DNA of 20,832 nucleotides, taken from a virus. The notes below the pieces were generated by a model that was not told the origin of the DNA, searched no databases, and saw only the letters and a list, made by a program, of their open reading frames with translations. Location of the stretch: positions 1 through 20,832 of IMG/VR virus record IMGVR_UViG_3300030450_001859. The stretch is one strand, 5' to 3'. Of the stretch, positions 1 to 8,266 are shown in pieces. Position 1 is the first letter of the stretch. Each line of letters starts with the position of its first letter. The translations under genes and the position numbers were made by a program.

Positions 1-135
1 TGGTCGTCCGAAGGCGCAGATTCTTTTTAGCGTGAGAAAATGAGAACCGATCAGATGGTTTTCAACTGTCTAATATGGTTTTAGTGATTTTCATTGCTTG
101 TGCCAGAGGAAATTGGGAAGGAATTATCTATTCAC
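1..135. other. Left-edge leader before the first gene
   Basis: All three forward frames close early, with stops at 28-30, 33-35 and 41-43. Any upstream gene reading rightward would therefore end here, but its frame cannot be chosen. The octamer ATGGTTTT occurs at 55-62 and again at 75-82, exactly 20 bases apart. TAATAT at 71-76 resembles a -10 box but has no convincing -35 partner. I see no terminator and no RNA gene. It may hold a promoter for the late operon, but the sequence alone does not prove this. Confidence 0.3.
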
Positions 136-1359
136 ATGGCTCAAAGAATAGAGCTGTGGCCAATAGATAGGCTCAAGCCATACGAGAAGAATGCAAGAAC
201 ACATGACAAGGAGCAAGTTTCACAGATAGCAAATTCAATCGTTGAGTTTGGTTTTACAAACCCAATTCTGGTTGATAGCAGCGATGGAATTATTGCTGGT
301 CATGGTCGTCTCTGTGCTGCGCAGCAATTAGATTTATCTACAGTCCCAGTGGTAGTTCTTGATCACCTAAGTGAGAGACAGAGAAGGGCTTATGTTTTGG
401 CTGATAACCAACTTGCTCTTAATGCTGGTTGGGATATGGAGCTATTACGCAGTGAGGTTAAGGATTTAGTTGTTGATGATTTTGATATAAGCCTGCTTGG
501 GTTTAGTGACGAAGAGTTATCGGATTTGATGCCGGAGGAGTTGGACCCTGCTTATGAGGGTGAAGCGGAAGAGATACCTGAACCACCTGAAGATCCGATT
601 ACTAAGCCTGGTGATTTATGGATATTGGGAGAGCATCGACTTCTTTGTGGTGACTCAACAAGTATTGAACAGTTGGAAAGATTGATGGATGGGAAGCAGG
701 CAGATCTTTGGCTTACTGATCCTCCTTACAACGTGGCTTACGAAGGTAAAACAAAAGACAAGTTGATAATTGAAAACGACTCAATGAACGCTCAGGATTT
801 CAGGCAGTTTCTTGTTGATGTTTATACGGCGGCTGATGCTGTAATGAAACCCGGCGCTCCTTTTTATATTTGGCATGCCGATTCTGAAGGATTTAATTTC
901 CGTGGTGCAGCAGATGAGATGGGTTGGAGGGTAAGGCAGTGCTTGATTTGGTTAAAGCAAACTATGGTTATGGGTCGGCAAGATTATCACTGGAAACATG
1001 AGCCTTGTTTATATGGCTGGAAGGAAGGCGCTGCTCATACATGGAATACTGATCGAAAACAAACAACAGTTCTTGAGTTTGACAGGCCAAGTAGAAACAA
1101 AGAACATCCAACGATGAAGCCTGTCGATCTATTCCAATATCAGATGTGTAATTCCTCCGTTCAGGGTGCAGTTGTTTTAGATTCTTTTGGTGGATCAGGA
1201 ACGACAATTATTGCGGCAGAAAGAGCAAGACGTAAAGCTTGCTTAATGGAACTAGATCCACGCTATTGCGACGTAATTGTAAAAAGATGGGAGGAATATA
1301 CGTCTAAAACAGCTATTTGTAAGCCATCTACTGAACCAATGGAGGTGATAGCAGCATGA
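136..1359 (+). CDS. ParB-like N-terminal domain fused to DNA methyltransferase
   Basis: This is a predicted 407-residue protein. Residues 1 to about 95 are a ParB/Srx-type domain with the box GIIAGHGRL (51-59), which contains the GxxR of ParB nucleotide-binding proteins. A short helical linker follows, then an N6-adenine/N4-cytosine methyltransferase from about residue 160. Its catalytic motif DPPY is at 195-198 and its S-adenosylmethionine-binding motif FGGSG at 351-355. The DPPY-before-FxGxG order marks the beta class. ATG at 136 is chosen over the in-frame TTG at 94 because the family typically begins just before the conserved IELWPIDRLKPY; an AGGA lies 13 bases upstream of it. No restriction nuclease lies nearby, so the enzyme is probably solitary, modifying phage or host DNA. 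The role of the ParB part is unknown; genes of this fusion type often lie beside the phage terminase. The end overlaps terS as ATGA. Confidence 0.9.
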   Translation: MAQRIELWPIDRLKPYEKNARTHDKEQVSQIANSIVEFGFTNPILVDSSDGIIAGHGRLCAAQQLDLSTVPVVVLDHLSERQRRAYVLADNQLALNAGWDMELLRSEVKDLVVDDFDISLLGFSDEELSDLMPEELDPAYEGEAEEIPEPPEDPITKPGDLWILGEHRLLCGDSTSIEQLERLMDGKQADLWLTDPPYNVAYEGKTKDKLIIENDSMNAQDFRQFLVDVYTAADAVMKPGAPFYIWHADSEGFNFRGAADEMGWRVRQCLIWLKQTMVMGRQDYHWKHEPCLYGWKEGAAHTWNTDRKQTTVLEFDRPSRNKEHPTMKPVDLFQYQMCNSSVQGAVVLDSFGGSGTTIIAAERARRKACLMELDPRYCDVIVKRWEEYTSKTAICKPSTEPMEVIAA

Positions 1360-1865
1360 CATTAAAAGAGTACGCAGCTAAATGTGATGTTGCTTATACG
1401 ACTCTGATTCGTTGGGCTGCGGCAGGAAGGTTGCCGAGTTTACGCAAACATGGCCGAACATACATGATTACTGACAAAGCAGCGTTAGATAGAGAGATTG
1501 CTGGAACAAGATCACCTGACAGAGGTGGGCAAGGTGGCGCTCCAAATTTAGATGAAAACCTACGAAGGCAAGAGGCTGATAATAAGGCTGTTCCATCATT
1601 TGCTAGGAGTCGAGCTATAAGAGAAGCTTTCTCTGCGAGATTATGTGAATTGGAATACCGCGAAAAAAGCGCCAAGTTAGTTGACAAAGCAGATTTAAGA
1701 TTAAAGCTTGCAAAAATGCACATGGGTTTGCGTGATTCGTTAAAGGCAATCCCTGATCGAGTAGCTCCAATATTGGCGGCTGAGACGGAGCAAGCGAAGG
1801 TTCACACATTGTTACTTAATGAAATCTCAGGTGTATTGGAGGATTTAAGTGTCAGCTCTTATTGA
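1356..1865 (+). CDS. Terminase small subunit, Nu1-like
   Basis: This 169-residue protein likely recognises the packaging site and recruits the large terminase. Residues 1-45 form a winged helix-turn-helix of the excisionase/Nu1 kind (KEYAAKCDVAYTTLIRWAAA, then RLPSLRKHGR). A Gly/Arg-rich linker spans about 50-80. Residues 85-165 are a charged helical region whose pattern (RAIREAFSARLCELEYREKS, then KLVDKADLR and IPDRVAPILA) is usual in Nu1/TerS-like proteins and should mediate oligomerisation and large-subunit contact. The start is well supported: GGAGGT lies 9 bases upstream, and the ATG overlaps the methyltransferase stop. Its 3' end overlaps the large subunit by 17 bases, suggesting translational coupling. 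The assignment is by pattern and position; the cos or pac site itself was not identified. Confidence 0.82.
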   Translation: MTLKEYAAKCDVAYTTLIRWAAAGRLPSLRKHGRTYMITDKAALDREIAGTRSPDRGGQGGAPNLDENLRRQEADNKAVPSFARSRAIREAFSARLCELEYREKSAKLVDKADLRLKLAKMHMGLRDSLKAIPDRVAPILAAETEQAKVHTLLLNEISGVLEDLSVSSY

Positions 1866-3729
1866 TCAGCTACTAGAAGAGAGCCTTGAATCTCTACGTT
1901 TTGAAAAAGCTTTAACTGTAAGTGAGTGGTCCGATAAATACAGACGACTTTCAAGTCGCGCCGCATCAGAACCCGGACCTTGGCGCACGAGCAGAACTCC
2001 TTATCTCCAGGGAATAATGGATGCTTTGAGTTCTAACGACCCAACGCAAAGAGTCGTCTTTATGAAAGGCGCACAACTTGGAGCTACGGAATGCGGATCG
2101 AACTGGCTTGGCTACATAGTGGATCACGCACCTTCTAGCTGCCTCGTGGTCCAACCAACTGTAGAAATGGCTAAGAGGCTTTCTAAGCAAAGGCTTCAAA
2201 CGATGATCGAGGAGACTCCAAGGCTCAGAGAAAAGATTGCTGCTTCTAGATCTAGAGATTCTGGTAATACTTTATTTTCCAAAGAATTTGTCGGAGGCAT
2301 GATGCTCCTTACAGGAGCCAACTCGGCAGTTGGGCTTCGTTCGACTCCTTGTAAATATATTTTTCTTGATGAGGTGGATGCTTTTCCAGCTGATGTCGAG
2401 GGAGAAGGAGACCCATGCACATTGGCAGAACGCAGAACGACAACCTTTGCAAGAAGAAAAATATTTATGGCAAGCACGCCGACCATAAAGGACTATTCAA
2501 GGATTGAGACTGAGTACTTGCTCAGTGACCAACGCAGATTTCACGTTGCTTGTCCTTTTTGTGGTGTTTTCGATTGGTTGAAATGGCCGCAGCTAAAAAT
2601 GGAAGATGAGAAACCTTCCACTGTTAAATATGAATGCGAACATTGCAAAGAGCGCTTTGGTGAAGAGCACAAAACAGATCTTTTAAGTAATGGGAGGTGG
2701 ATAGCTACGGCAGAGGGTGATGGGAAAACTGCAGGCTTCCACCTCTCTTCTTTATACAGTCCATTGGGTTGGAAGTCATGGGAAGAAATATGTGAGGACT
2801 TTTTAAAAAGCAAACATGACGCACCCAAGTTAAAAGTATGGGTGAACACGATTCTTGGTGAGACATGGGAGGAAGATTATGCCTCCAAGATTTCAGCTAA
2901 TGCTTTGATGGAGCGTTGCGAACATTACGAACCAGGGGTGATGCCGGAGGGAAGTTTAGCTTTGACTGTTGGGGTCGATGTGCAAGATAATCGACTCGCA
3001 ATTTCTGCCTTTGCATGGCGTGGTCCTTCTGATTCAGAGGAGGGATGGTTGATATACCATCAAGAGATTTATGGAGACCCAGGCAGGCCGGAACTCTGGA
3101 AGCAACTCGATGAAATCGTATTAAGGGAGTGGCCTCATGCTTCCGGCGTGAAATTAAGGCCCGATATGATAGCTGTCGATTCTGGTGGACACTTCACTTC
3201 TGAGGTTTACCAGTACGCAAGGGAAAGAGGAAGGCAGGGAGTAATTGCTATTAAAGGTCAATCTCAGAGAAATAAACCAGCAATAGGACGGGCATCAAAA
3301 GTAGATATTAATTACAAAGGAAAAGCTCTTAAAGGTGGTGCTTTGGTTTATCCCGTAGGCAGTGACACCATCAAAACGACTTTATTCTCGCGGTTAAAAC
3401 ATAACGAACCTGGGCCAGGGTATTTGCACTTTCACATGTCAACGACTAATGAATACTTCGAACAGCTGACTGCAGAAAAACAGGTGATGAGACATAACCG
3501 AGGAGGCTTTGCTCATAGGGAATGGGTGAAAAAACCAAACGCTAGAAACGAAAGCTTAGACACGCTTGTTTATTCTTATGCAGCATTAAATTGCCTATAT
3601 ATGCGTTATGACCGCAGAACTATATGGCAGCAATTTGAAGAACGACTAAAAGAAGCTGCTAACCCTACGAATAAAAAACCTCTAAAATCAAAGCAATCCC
3701 CTAAACAGGGTTTTGTTCATAGTTGGTAA
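1849..3729 (+). CDS. Terminase large subunit, lambda gpA family
   Basis: This 626-residue packaging motor pumps DNA into the prohead and cuts it. The N-terminal ATPase has the Walker-A-like KGAQLGAT (73-80) and Walker B YIFLDEVD (170-177). A zinc-ribbon-like insert has CPFC (235-238) and CEHC (263-266), typical of gpA-type large terminases. The C-terminal nuclease has its expected acidic residues at D377 (GVDVQD), D444 (AVDSGGH) and D571 (ESLDTL). Length is close to lambda gpA (641 residues). The start is GTG at 1849 with GGAGG upstream; the overlap with the small subunit supports coupled synthesis. The last 25 residues are rich in lysine and probably flexible. Confidence 0.95.
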   Translation: MSALIDQLLEESLESLRFEKALTVSEWSDKYRRLSSRAASEPGPWRTSRTPYLQGIMDALSSNDPTQRVVFMKGAQLGATECGSNWLGYIVDHAPSSCLVVQPTVEMAKRLSKQRLQTMIEETPRLREKIAASRSRDSGNTLFSKEFVGGMMLLTGANSAVGLRSTPCKYIFLDEVDAFPADVEGEGDPCTLAERRTTTFARRKIFMASTPTIKDYSRIETEYLLSDQRRFHVACPFCGVFDWLKWPQLKMEDEKPSTVKYECEHCKERFGEEHKTDLLSNGRWIATAEGDGKTAGFHLSSLYSPLGWKSWEEICEDFLKSKHDAPKLKVWVNTILGETWEEDYASKISANALMERCEHYEPGVMPEGSLALTVGVDVQDNRLAISAFAWRGPSDSEEGWLIYHQEIYGDPGRPELWKQLDEIVLREWPHASGVKLRPDMIAVDSGGHFTSEVYQYARERGRQGVIAIKGQSQRNKPAIGRASKVDINYKGKALKGGALVYPVGSDTIKTTLFSRLKHNEPGPGYLHFHMSTTNEYFEQLTAEKQVMRHNRGGFAHREWVKKPNARNESLDTLVYSYAALNCLYMRYDRRTIWQQFEERLKEAANPTNKKPLKSKQSPKQGFVHSW

Positions 3730-3738
3730 GTTTTTAAA

Positions 3739-4311
3739 ATGGCTTGGTCCTCAGATATACCGTCAGAGTTTCCAGCAGGGACGACAATCACATGGAGAGA
3801 TCCATCGGCAATTGTTCCTTTTGATCAAACAGCAACTAGTACTGATTGGACTCTGACTTATTACCTTAGAAGTTCAGTTTCTGGTGCTCATACAATTGTG
3901 GGTAGCGCTCACAATAGTGGATGGGAATTAGTTGTTTCAGCAGCCGATAGCGCAGGCTTTAACGAGGGGAGATGGGCATGGGAAGCGATATTAAGTAAAG
4001 GAAGTGATAAATATAAAATCGGATCTGGTGATGTCGAAGTAAAACAAACGCTCAGTTATACCGGAACAGTTGGAGTTATTGAAACTCGAACGCAGAATGA
4101 AATTGATCGAGATAATATCGCCATTGCATTAAGGAAATTCAATGACGGGGTTCAAGAATACACAATCGGGAATCGAACATTTAAGCGTGTTCATATGAAT
4201 GACTTAAGGGTTCGATTGGCTGAATTAAAAGCTGTTTGCAATAGAGATAAACAAGCACAATTACAAAAACAGGGTCTCGGCAACCCTAGAAATCTCGCTG
4301 TTCGCTTCTAA
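3739..4311 (+). CDS. gpW-like head-tail connector with extra N-terminal beta domain
   Basis: This 190-residue protein lies between terminase and portal, where lambda has gpW. Residues about 125-172 match the gpW pattern: a helix, then EYTIGNRTFKR (140-150), a short beta turn, and the helix MNDLRVRLAELKAV. In lambda, gpW plugs the filled head so that gpFII and the tail can attach. Normal gpW is about 68 residues. Here residues about 10-105 form an additional beta-rich domain with W/Y/G spacing and an ending (WAWEAILSKGSDKYKIGSGDVEV) like N-terminal domains of phage baseplate or fibre proteins. There is no clear Shine-Dalgarno; the ATG lies 9 bases after the terminase stop. The C-terminal call is reasonably firm, and the N-terminal fold is inferred. 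Confidence 0.65.
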   Translation: MAWSSDIPSEFPAGTTITWRDPSAIVPFDQTATSTDWTLTYYLRSSVSGAHTIVGSAHNSGWELVVSAADSAGFNEGRWAWEAILSKGSDKYKIGSGDVEVKQTLSYTGTVGVIETRTQNEIDRDNIAIALRKFNDGVQEYTIGNRTFKRVHMNDLRVRLAELKAVCNRDKQAQLQKQGLGNPRNLAVRF

Positions 4312-5840
4312 TGGGAATTATTAATGCTTGGAAAGGCTTATTTACTTCTGAGATAGAAAAGCCTGCACTCTTAAATCCACCAAGAAGACGTAACTATGCA
4401 GGAGCAAATTCTTCTCGTTTAACTTTCAGTTGGCTTGCTGCTGGTACAAGTGCTGATAGTGAGATTAAATCCAGCAACAAAAAACTTCGACAAAGATCTC
4501 GTCAAGTTTGCAGGGATAACGTATATGCTCGCCAAGCACAAAGGTCAATCGTTCAGAACGTAATAGGAACTGGTGTTCGTATTCAGTGCGATGTAAGAAA
4601 ATTAAGGGGAGGGAAATTAGACACTAAAGTAAATGACGCTATTGAAAAAGCTTGGAAGGATTGGTGTCGCCATGATTCCTGTTCTGCTAATGGGCGTGAT
4701 TCTTTAAACGATATAAGTCGTCTAATAGTTAAATCGCTATTTGAAAGTGGAGAAGTTTTTGTTCGTTGTATTAAAAAACCTTTTGGTCGAAGCACGACCC
4801 CCTTTGGAATTGAGCTTTTAGAAAGCGATCAGCTGGATGACGAATATACAGGCTCACTTCTATCTAAAAAAAATGTATGGAGGATGGGTATAGAGAGGGA
4901 TGAGTTTCAAAGGGCTAAAAGATATGCATTTTTCAAACAGCATCCTGGGGACAGTCCTTTCCCTGTTCCTCAAGGTCAAACGCAGCACATGATTTTGCCT
5001 GCTGACGAGATTTTGCATTTATTTATTGCCGATAGACCTGGCCAAACAAGAGGTGTTAGTTGGTTAGCAAGCGCACTGCAAGATCTTCACCACTTGGCGG
5101 GATTTCAGGAAGCCAGCGTTATCAGGGCAAGAGCCGCATCGAGTATTCAAGGATTTATTAGTAGTCCAGAAGGCGAACTAGTAGGTGAGGATGTTTACGA
5201 CGATGAACGAGTGACAGACTTTCAGCCAGGAGTCTGGAAATATCTCGCTCCAGGGGAGTCGGTACATGTTCCACAGATGGATGCGCCTAATGGTGAATTT
5301 GAACCGTTCCTTCGCGCAATGCTGCGTGCGTTAGCGAGTGGATGCGGAGTTTCGTATGAAAGTGTGAGTCGTGACTTCAGCCAAACCAACTATTCGTCGT
5401 CAAGATTAAGCCTTATAGAAGATCGCGATCATTACAGAACAATCCAAGGTTTCTTACAAGAACGTTTTTATCAACCAATCTTTGATAATTGGCTCGAATT
5501 AGCTGTTTTAAGCGGTAATTTAGAGTTAGGAAGCTTTGAAGCAGAACCAGAAAGATTTAAAAAAGTTAGATGGCTTTTTAGAGGTTGGGCATTCGTCGAT
5601 CCTCAAAAGGAAATTGCTGCTGCAAGAGATGCAGTAAAGGCTGGATTTAAAACACAGGCACAGGTGATAAGCGAAATGGGAAGCATGGATATTGAGGAAC
5701 TAATGACTGCAAGAAAGGTAGAGGTTGATCAAGCAGAGCAGTTGAAATTGGTCTTTGATAGTAATCCTGATATCCCTGCGCAAAACGGAGTTGTTAAAGT
5801 AGAAGAGAAAACTAAACCTAAAATCAATGGAGGCTCGTGA
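4311..5840 (+). CDS. Portal protein, lambda gpB family
   Basis: This 509-residue protein likely forms the dodecameric portal at the unique capsid vertex through which DNA enters and to which the connector and tail bind. The family pattern is clear: an N-terminal basic stretch (NPPRRRNYAGA), the conserved helix with RQVCRDNVYARQAQRSIVQN and the following GTGVRIQ, SLFESGEVFVR, the core LHLFIADRPGQTRGVSWL, and the later NYSSSRLSLIEDRDHYRTIQ. Lambda gpB is 533 residues, so the length is normal. Its ATG overlaps the previous stop as TAATG, and no ribosome binding site is visible, so it may be translated by coupling. The acidic/lysine C-terminal tail overlaps the capsid gene by 14 bases. Confidence 0.93.
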   Translation: MGIINAWKGLFTSEIEKPALLNPPRRRNYAGANSSRLTFSWLAAGTSADSEIKSSNKKLRQRSRQVCRDNVYARQAQRSIVQNVIGTGVRIQCDVRKLRGGKLDTKVNDAIEKAWKDWCRHDSCSANGRDSLNDISRLIVKSLFESGEVFVRCIKKPFGRSTTPFGIELLESDQLDDEYTGSLLSKKNVWRMGIERDEFQRAKRYAFFKQHPGDSPFPVPQGQTQHMILPADEILHLFIADRPGQTRGVSWLASALQDLHHLAGFQEASVIRARAASSIQGFISSPEGELVGEDVYDDERVTDFQPGVWKYLAPGESVHVPQMDAPNGEFEPFLRAMLRALASGCGVSYESVSRDFSQTNYSSSRLSLIEDRDHYRTIQGFLQERFYQPIFDNWLELAVLSGNLELGSFEAEPERFKKVRWLFRGWAFVDPQKEIAAARDAVKAGFKTQAQVISEMGSMDIEELMTARKVEVDQAEQLKLVFDSNPDIPAQNGVVKVEEKTKPKINGGS

Positions 5841-7767
5841 TGTAGAAGAGAAACTTGAAATTCGCGCTGAACCAAAATCGGTCAAATTCAAGATCGATAA
5901 AGAGGCACGAACTGTAGAGTTTCCCTTTTCCTCGGAACTAGGAGTTGATCGTGGTTATCTAGGAATTGAAGTCCTAGACCATCGCGAGAGTTCCGTAGAC
6001 CTGACTCGCTTAAAGGATGCGGCTCCTTTGTTGTTTAATCACGACAGAGATAAACCCATCGGAGTAGTCGAATCAGCATATTTAAAAGATAAGCGTGGCT
6101 ATGTGAAAGTTCGCTTTTCTGATAATCCATTTCCTTCAGAAGTTTTCAATGATGTCCAGCAAGGCATACTGAGAGGTGTTTCTACTGGGTATTCAATAAG
6201 AAAAACTGAAGAAGATGGCGAGAACCAATACAGAGCCGTTGACTGGTGTCCGCACGAGGTCAGCATCTGCAGTCTGGCTGCAGACCCCTCTGTTGGAATA
6301 GGCCGATCTGCTAAGCCTACGTCTGACACGGATAAATCATCTAATATGGCTAAAGAGCGTTCAAGTAACGCTGACGCGACAACTGTCGCACCACCTTGTC
6401 CTCCTATAGAAACAAAAGTAGAAATGTCTACCACTCCCGATCTCGAAGTGGTGCGTGCTGAAGCAGAGAAATCTGTACTTAGCAAAGAGCGCGCCAGAGT
6501 TGCATCTATTCGTGAATTATGTGCGACACATGGTCTTCCAGAGCTTGCAAAAGCAGCAGAAGATAGCGGCATGAGTATTGAAGAAACTCGTGCAAAGGCA
6601 TTAGATGCTATTTCTAAAAAGCCTGTTGAATCTGTTGCTCCTGTAGAGCTAAATGAAAAAGAGCAGTGTGCTTATAAGGTTTCTGCTGGTATCCGTTCTC
6701 TTTTAACTGGCGATTGGTCAAGTAGAGAAGCGGGTTATGTTCGCGAGCTATCTCGTGAAGTAGAAAGTAAAGGTCACAAGCGTTCAACAGAAAAAAGCTT
6801 CTTTGTACCTTTCACAGCGCTTTCAGAAAGAGCTACATACGTGGCCGGAACTGCGAATGTTGGAGGCAATTTAATTGCCACTGATCTTTTGGCTGGCGAT
6901 TTCATTGAGGCTTTAAGGAATCAGTCTGTAATGCTTCAGGCTGGTGTAAAGACAATGAATGGTTTAGTTGGAGATGTCGCTATCCCAAGACGCAGCGGAG
7001 TTGGATCAACTTATTGGCTCGCAAATGACACAACGGCGATCACATTTTCAAACAGTACGTTTGATCAAATCTCGCTTTCTCCTAAAAACCTAGCAGCAAT
7101 TCAAAAGCACTCTAGGCAGGTTCTTCTACAGGGTACTCCTGGAATTGAAGAGCTTATTAGGTCAGATTTGCGTGATGGTCTACAGCTAGAAATGGATCGC
7201 GCGATCCTTGCAGGATCTGGCTCGTCAGGTCAGCCCACGGGCATCATGAATACTTCTGGTATTAATTCAGTTGCTATTGGTACTAATGGAGGTGCTGCCA
7301 CATTAGAGAAAATCGTCGATCTAGAAACAGCCGTCATGGAAGATAACGGTGCTGTAAATCCAAATGCAGTGCGTTATTTAACCAATTATAAAGTGATGGG
7401 AGCACTCAAGAAATTGAGAGCCGGAGGATCTGCAGCAGGTGATGGTGCATTCCTTTATAACTCTGATCTTTCAGCGATTGGTCGTGGTGGTACTCCAGCT
7501 GTTCTTAATGGCTATGGTGTTCTTCCATCAAATCAAGTCCCATCAAATCTAACTAAAGGATCTAGTTCAGGCGTTTGTTCTGCGATTGTCTTTGGAGACT
7601 TCTCTCAGTGCATTATGGGCACATGGGGCGGCGGTTTAGAAATAACTGTCGGTGAGGATGCTGATGACTTCAGCAAGGCTCTTACTTCAATCCGTGGAAT
7701 CTTAACCATGGACGTAGCGGTAAGAAATCCAGTCTCATTCGGTACTATTGCCGACATCACTACTTAA
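5827..7767 (+). CDS. Fused prohead protease, scaffold-like region and major capsid protein
   Basis: This is one 646-residue reading frame with three parts. Residues about 17-165 are an HK97-type (S78) prohead protease with the catalytic His in LLFNHD (H72), the Ser in GVSTGYS (S119) and a third active-site candidate in HEVS (143-146). Residues about 200-265 are a charged helical region that may act as scaffold (delta domain). Residues about 320-646 are an HK97-fold capsid protein: TANVGGNLIATDL, a loop with GDVAIPRRSG, LRDGLQLEMDRAILAGSGSSG, GQPTGIM, YLTNYKVM and VLPSNQVP. The protease presumably frees the mature shell protein by cleavage somewhere between residues 265 and 325. The start at 5827 is the only reasonable one in the overlap with portal, and it lacks a Shine-Dalgarno. 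Internal Met174 and Met200 could give extra capsid subunits, but neither has a clear ribosome binding site. Confidence 0.93.
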   Translation: MEARDVEEKLEIRAEPKSVKFKIDKEARTVEFPFSSELGVDRGYLGIEVLDHRESSVDLTRLKDAAPLLFNHDRDKPIGVVESAYLKDKRGYVKVRFSDNPFPSEVFNDVQQGILRGVSTGYSIRKTEEDGENQYRAVDWCPHEVSICSLAADPSVGIGRSAKPTSDTDKSSNMAKERSSNADATTVAPPCPPIETKVEMSTTPDLEVVRAEAEKSVLSKERARVASIRELCATHGLPELAKAAEDSGMSIEETRAKALDAISKKPVESVAPVELNEKEQCAYKVSAGIRSLLTGDWSSREAGYVRELSREVESKGHKRSTEKSFFVPFTALSERATYVAGTANVGGNLIATDLLAGDFIEALRNQSVMLQAGVKTMNGLVGDVAIPRRSGVGSTYWLANDTTAITFSNSTFDQISLSPKNLAAIQKHSRQVLLQGTPGIEELIRSDLRDGLQLEMDRAILAGSGSSGQPTGIMNTSGINSVAIGTNGGAATLEKIVDLETAVMEDNGAVNPNAVRYLTNYKVMGALKKLRAGGSAAGDGAFLYNSDLSAIGRGGTPAVLNGYGVLPSNQVPSNLTKGSSSGVCSAIVFGDFSQCIMGTWGGGLEITVGEDADDFSKALTSIRGILTMDVAVRNPVSFGTIADITT

Positions 7768-7776
7768 TATCGATTA

Positions 7777-7803
7777 GGGGTCGGCAACGGCCCCTTCTTT
7801 TTT
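7777..7803 (+). terminator. Intrinsic terminator after the capsid gene
   Basis: A six-pair stem (GGGGTC 7777-7782 with GGCCCC 7789-7794, one T-G wobble) encloses the loop GGCAAC. It is followed directly by TTCTTTTTT (7795-7803), a standard Rho-independent form. It lies 9 bases after the capsid stop. It should lower transcription of the head-tail joining and tail genes relative to capsid. The T-tract runs right up to the next start codon at 7804. Confidence 0.87.
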
Positions 7804-7998
7804 ATGAAAGTTTTAATTACTAAAACCTGCTCTGCAGATGGTCAGCATTTAGAAAGCGGTCAAACTTTTGACGTTTCTGATGGAGCTGCTAAAGACTTAA
7901 TTAAATTTGGTCGTGCAAAGGAAGCAATAGAAATTCCTGAACCAGCGCCAAAGCCAAAAACCAAGAAAAAGGTAGAAACAGCAGATGTCCCTGAGTGA
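7804..7998 (+). CDS. Small head protein at the gpFI position
   Basis: This is a 64-residue protein. Residues 1-42 (opening MKVLITKTCSADGQ, then LESGQTFDVSDGAAKDLIKFGRA) are a compact beta-rich unit with a short helix, a pattern seen in many small phage proteins coded just after the capsid gene. It resembles the end of lambda gpFI (PGTAFRVSAGVAAEMTERG) in spacing. Residues 43-64 are a Pro/Lys tail. The role is probably head completion or late maturation, but this is by position only. The ATG follows the terminator T-tract with no ribosome binding site. It overlaps the next gene by 14 bases. Confidence 0.6.
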   Translation: MKVLITKTCSADGQHLESGQTFDVSDGAAKDLIKFGRAKEAIEIPEPAPKPKTKKKVETADVPE

Positions 7999-8266
7999 TG
8001 ATTTAGATGTTTTCTTTAGTGATTCGTCTGCAGTAAGTGCGACGAGTGGAAATTCAAATGGGTTAGGCCATTTAGATCAACCCACAAATATTGCTGTTGG
8101 AGATCAGGTTTTATATATCGATTATGCTTTCAGGTGCAAAACCAGTGATTTTGGAACTTTAAAAAGTGGTGATGAGATCACTATAAATTCTGTGGCTTAT
8201 ACGGTACGAATGGCAGATCAAGAAGATGATGGCCTGATTACAGTTTTATCCGTACAAAAAACATGA
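7985..8266 (+). CDS. Head-tail joining protein, gpFII-like
   Basis: This is a 93-residue protein. After a Ser/Asp-rich N-terminus, which is probably disordered, residues about 38-93 show alternating beta strands (GDQVLYIDYAFRCKTSDFG, KSGDEITINSVAYTVRMA, GLITVLSVQKT) like gpFII and related phage attachment proteins. Those proteins sit on gpW at the portal and form the surface to which the finished tail binds. Lambda gpFII is 117 residues, so this one is short. Position after the capsid and before a gpU-like protein supports the call. It overlaps both neighbours (14 bases upstream, ATGA downstream). Confidence 0.68.
   Translation: MSLSDDLDVFFSDSSAVSATSGNSNGLGHLDQPTNIAVGDQVLYIDYAFRCKTSDFGTLKSGDEITINSVAYTVRMADQEDDGLITVLSVQKT

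Noticed and set aside
94-135. Upstream TTG start for the ParB-methyltransferase
   Set aside because: The added 14 residues do not resemble the family N-terminus; ATG 136 begins just before the conserved IELWPIDRLKPY.
1394-1723. 109-codon reverse-strand ORF over the small terminase
   Set aside because: It is a shadow of the terminase gene, which has a strong ribosome binding site and family pattern; no evidence for an antisense gene.
6099-6572. 157-codon reverse-strand ORF inside the capsid gene
   Set aside because: It lies wholly within the well-supported protease-capsid frame and has no recognisable motif or own start context.
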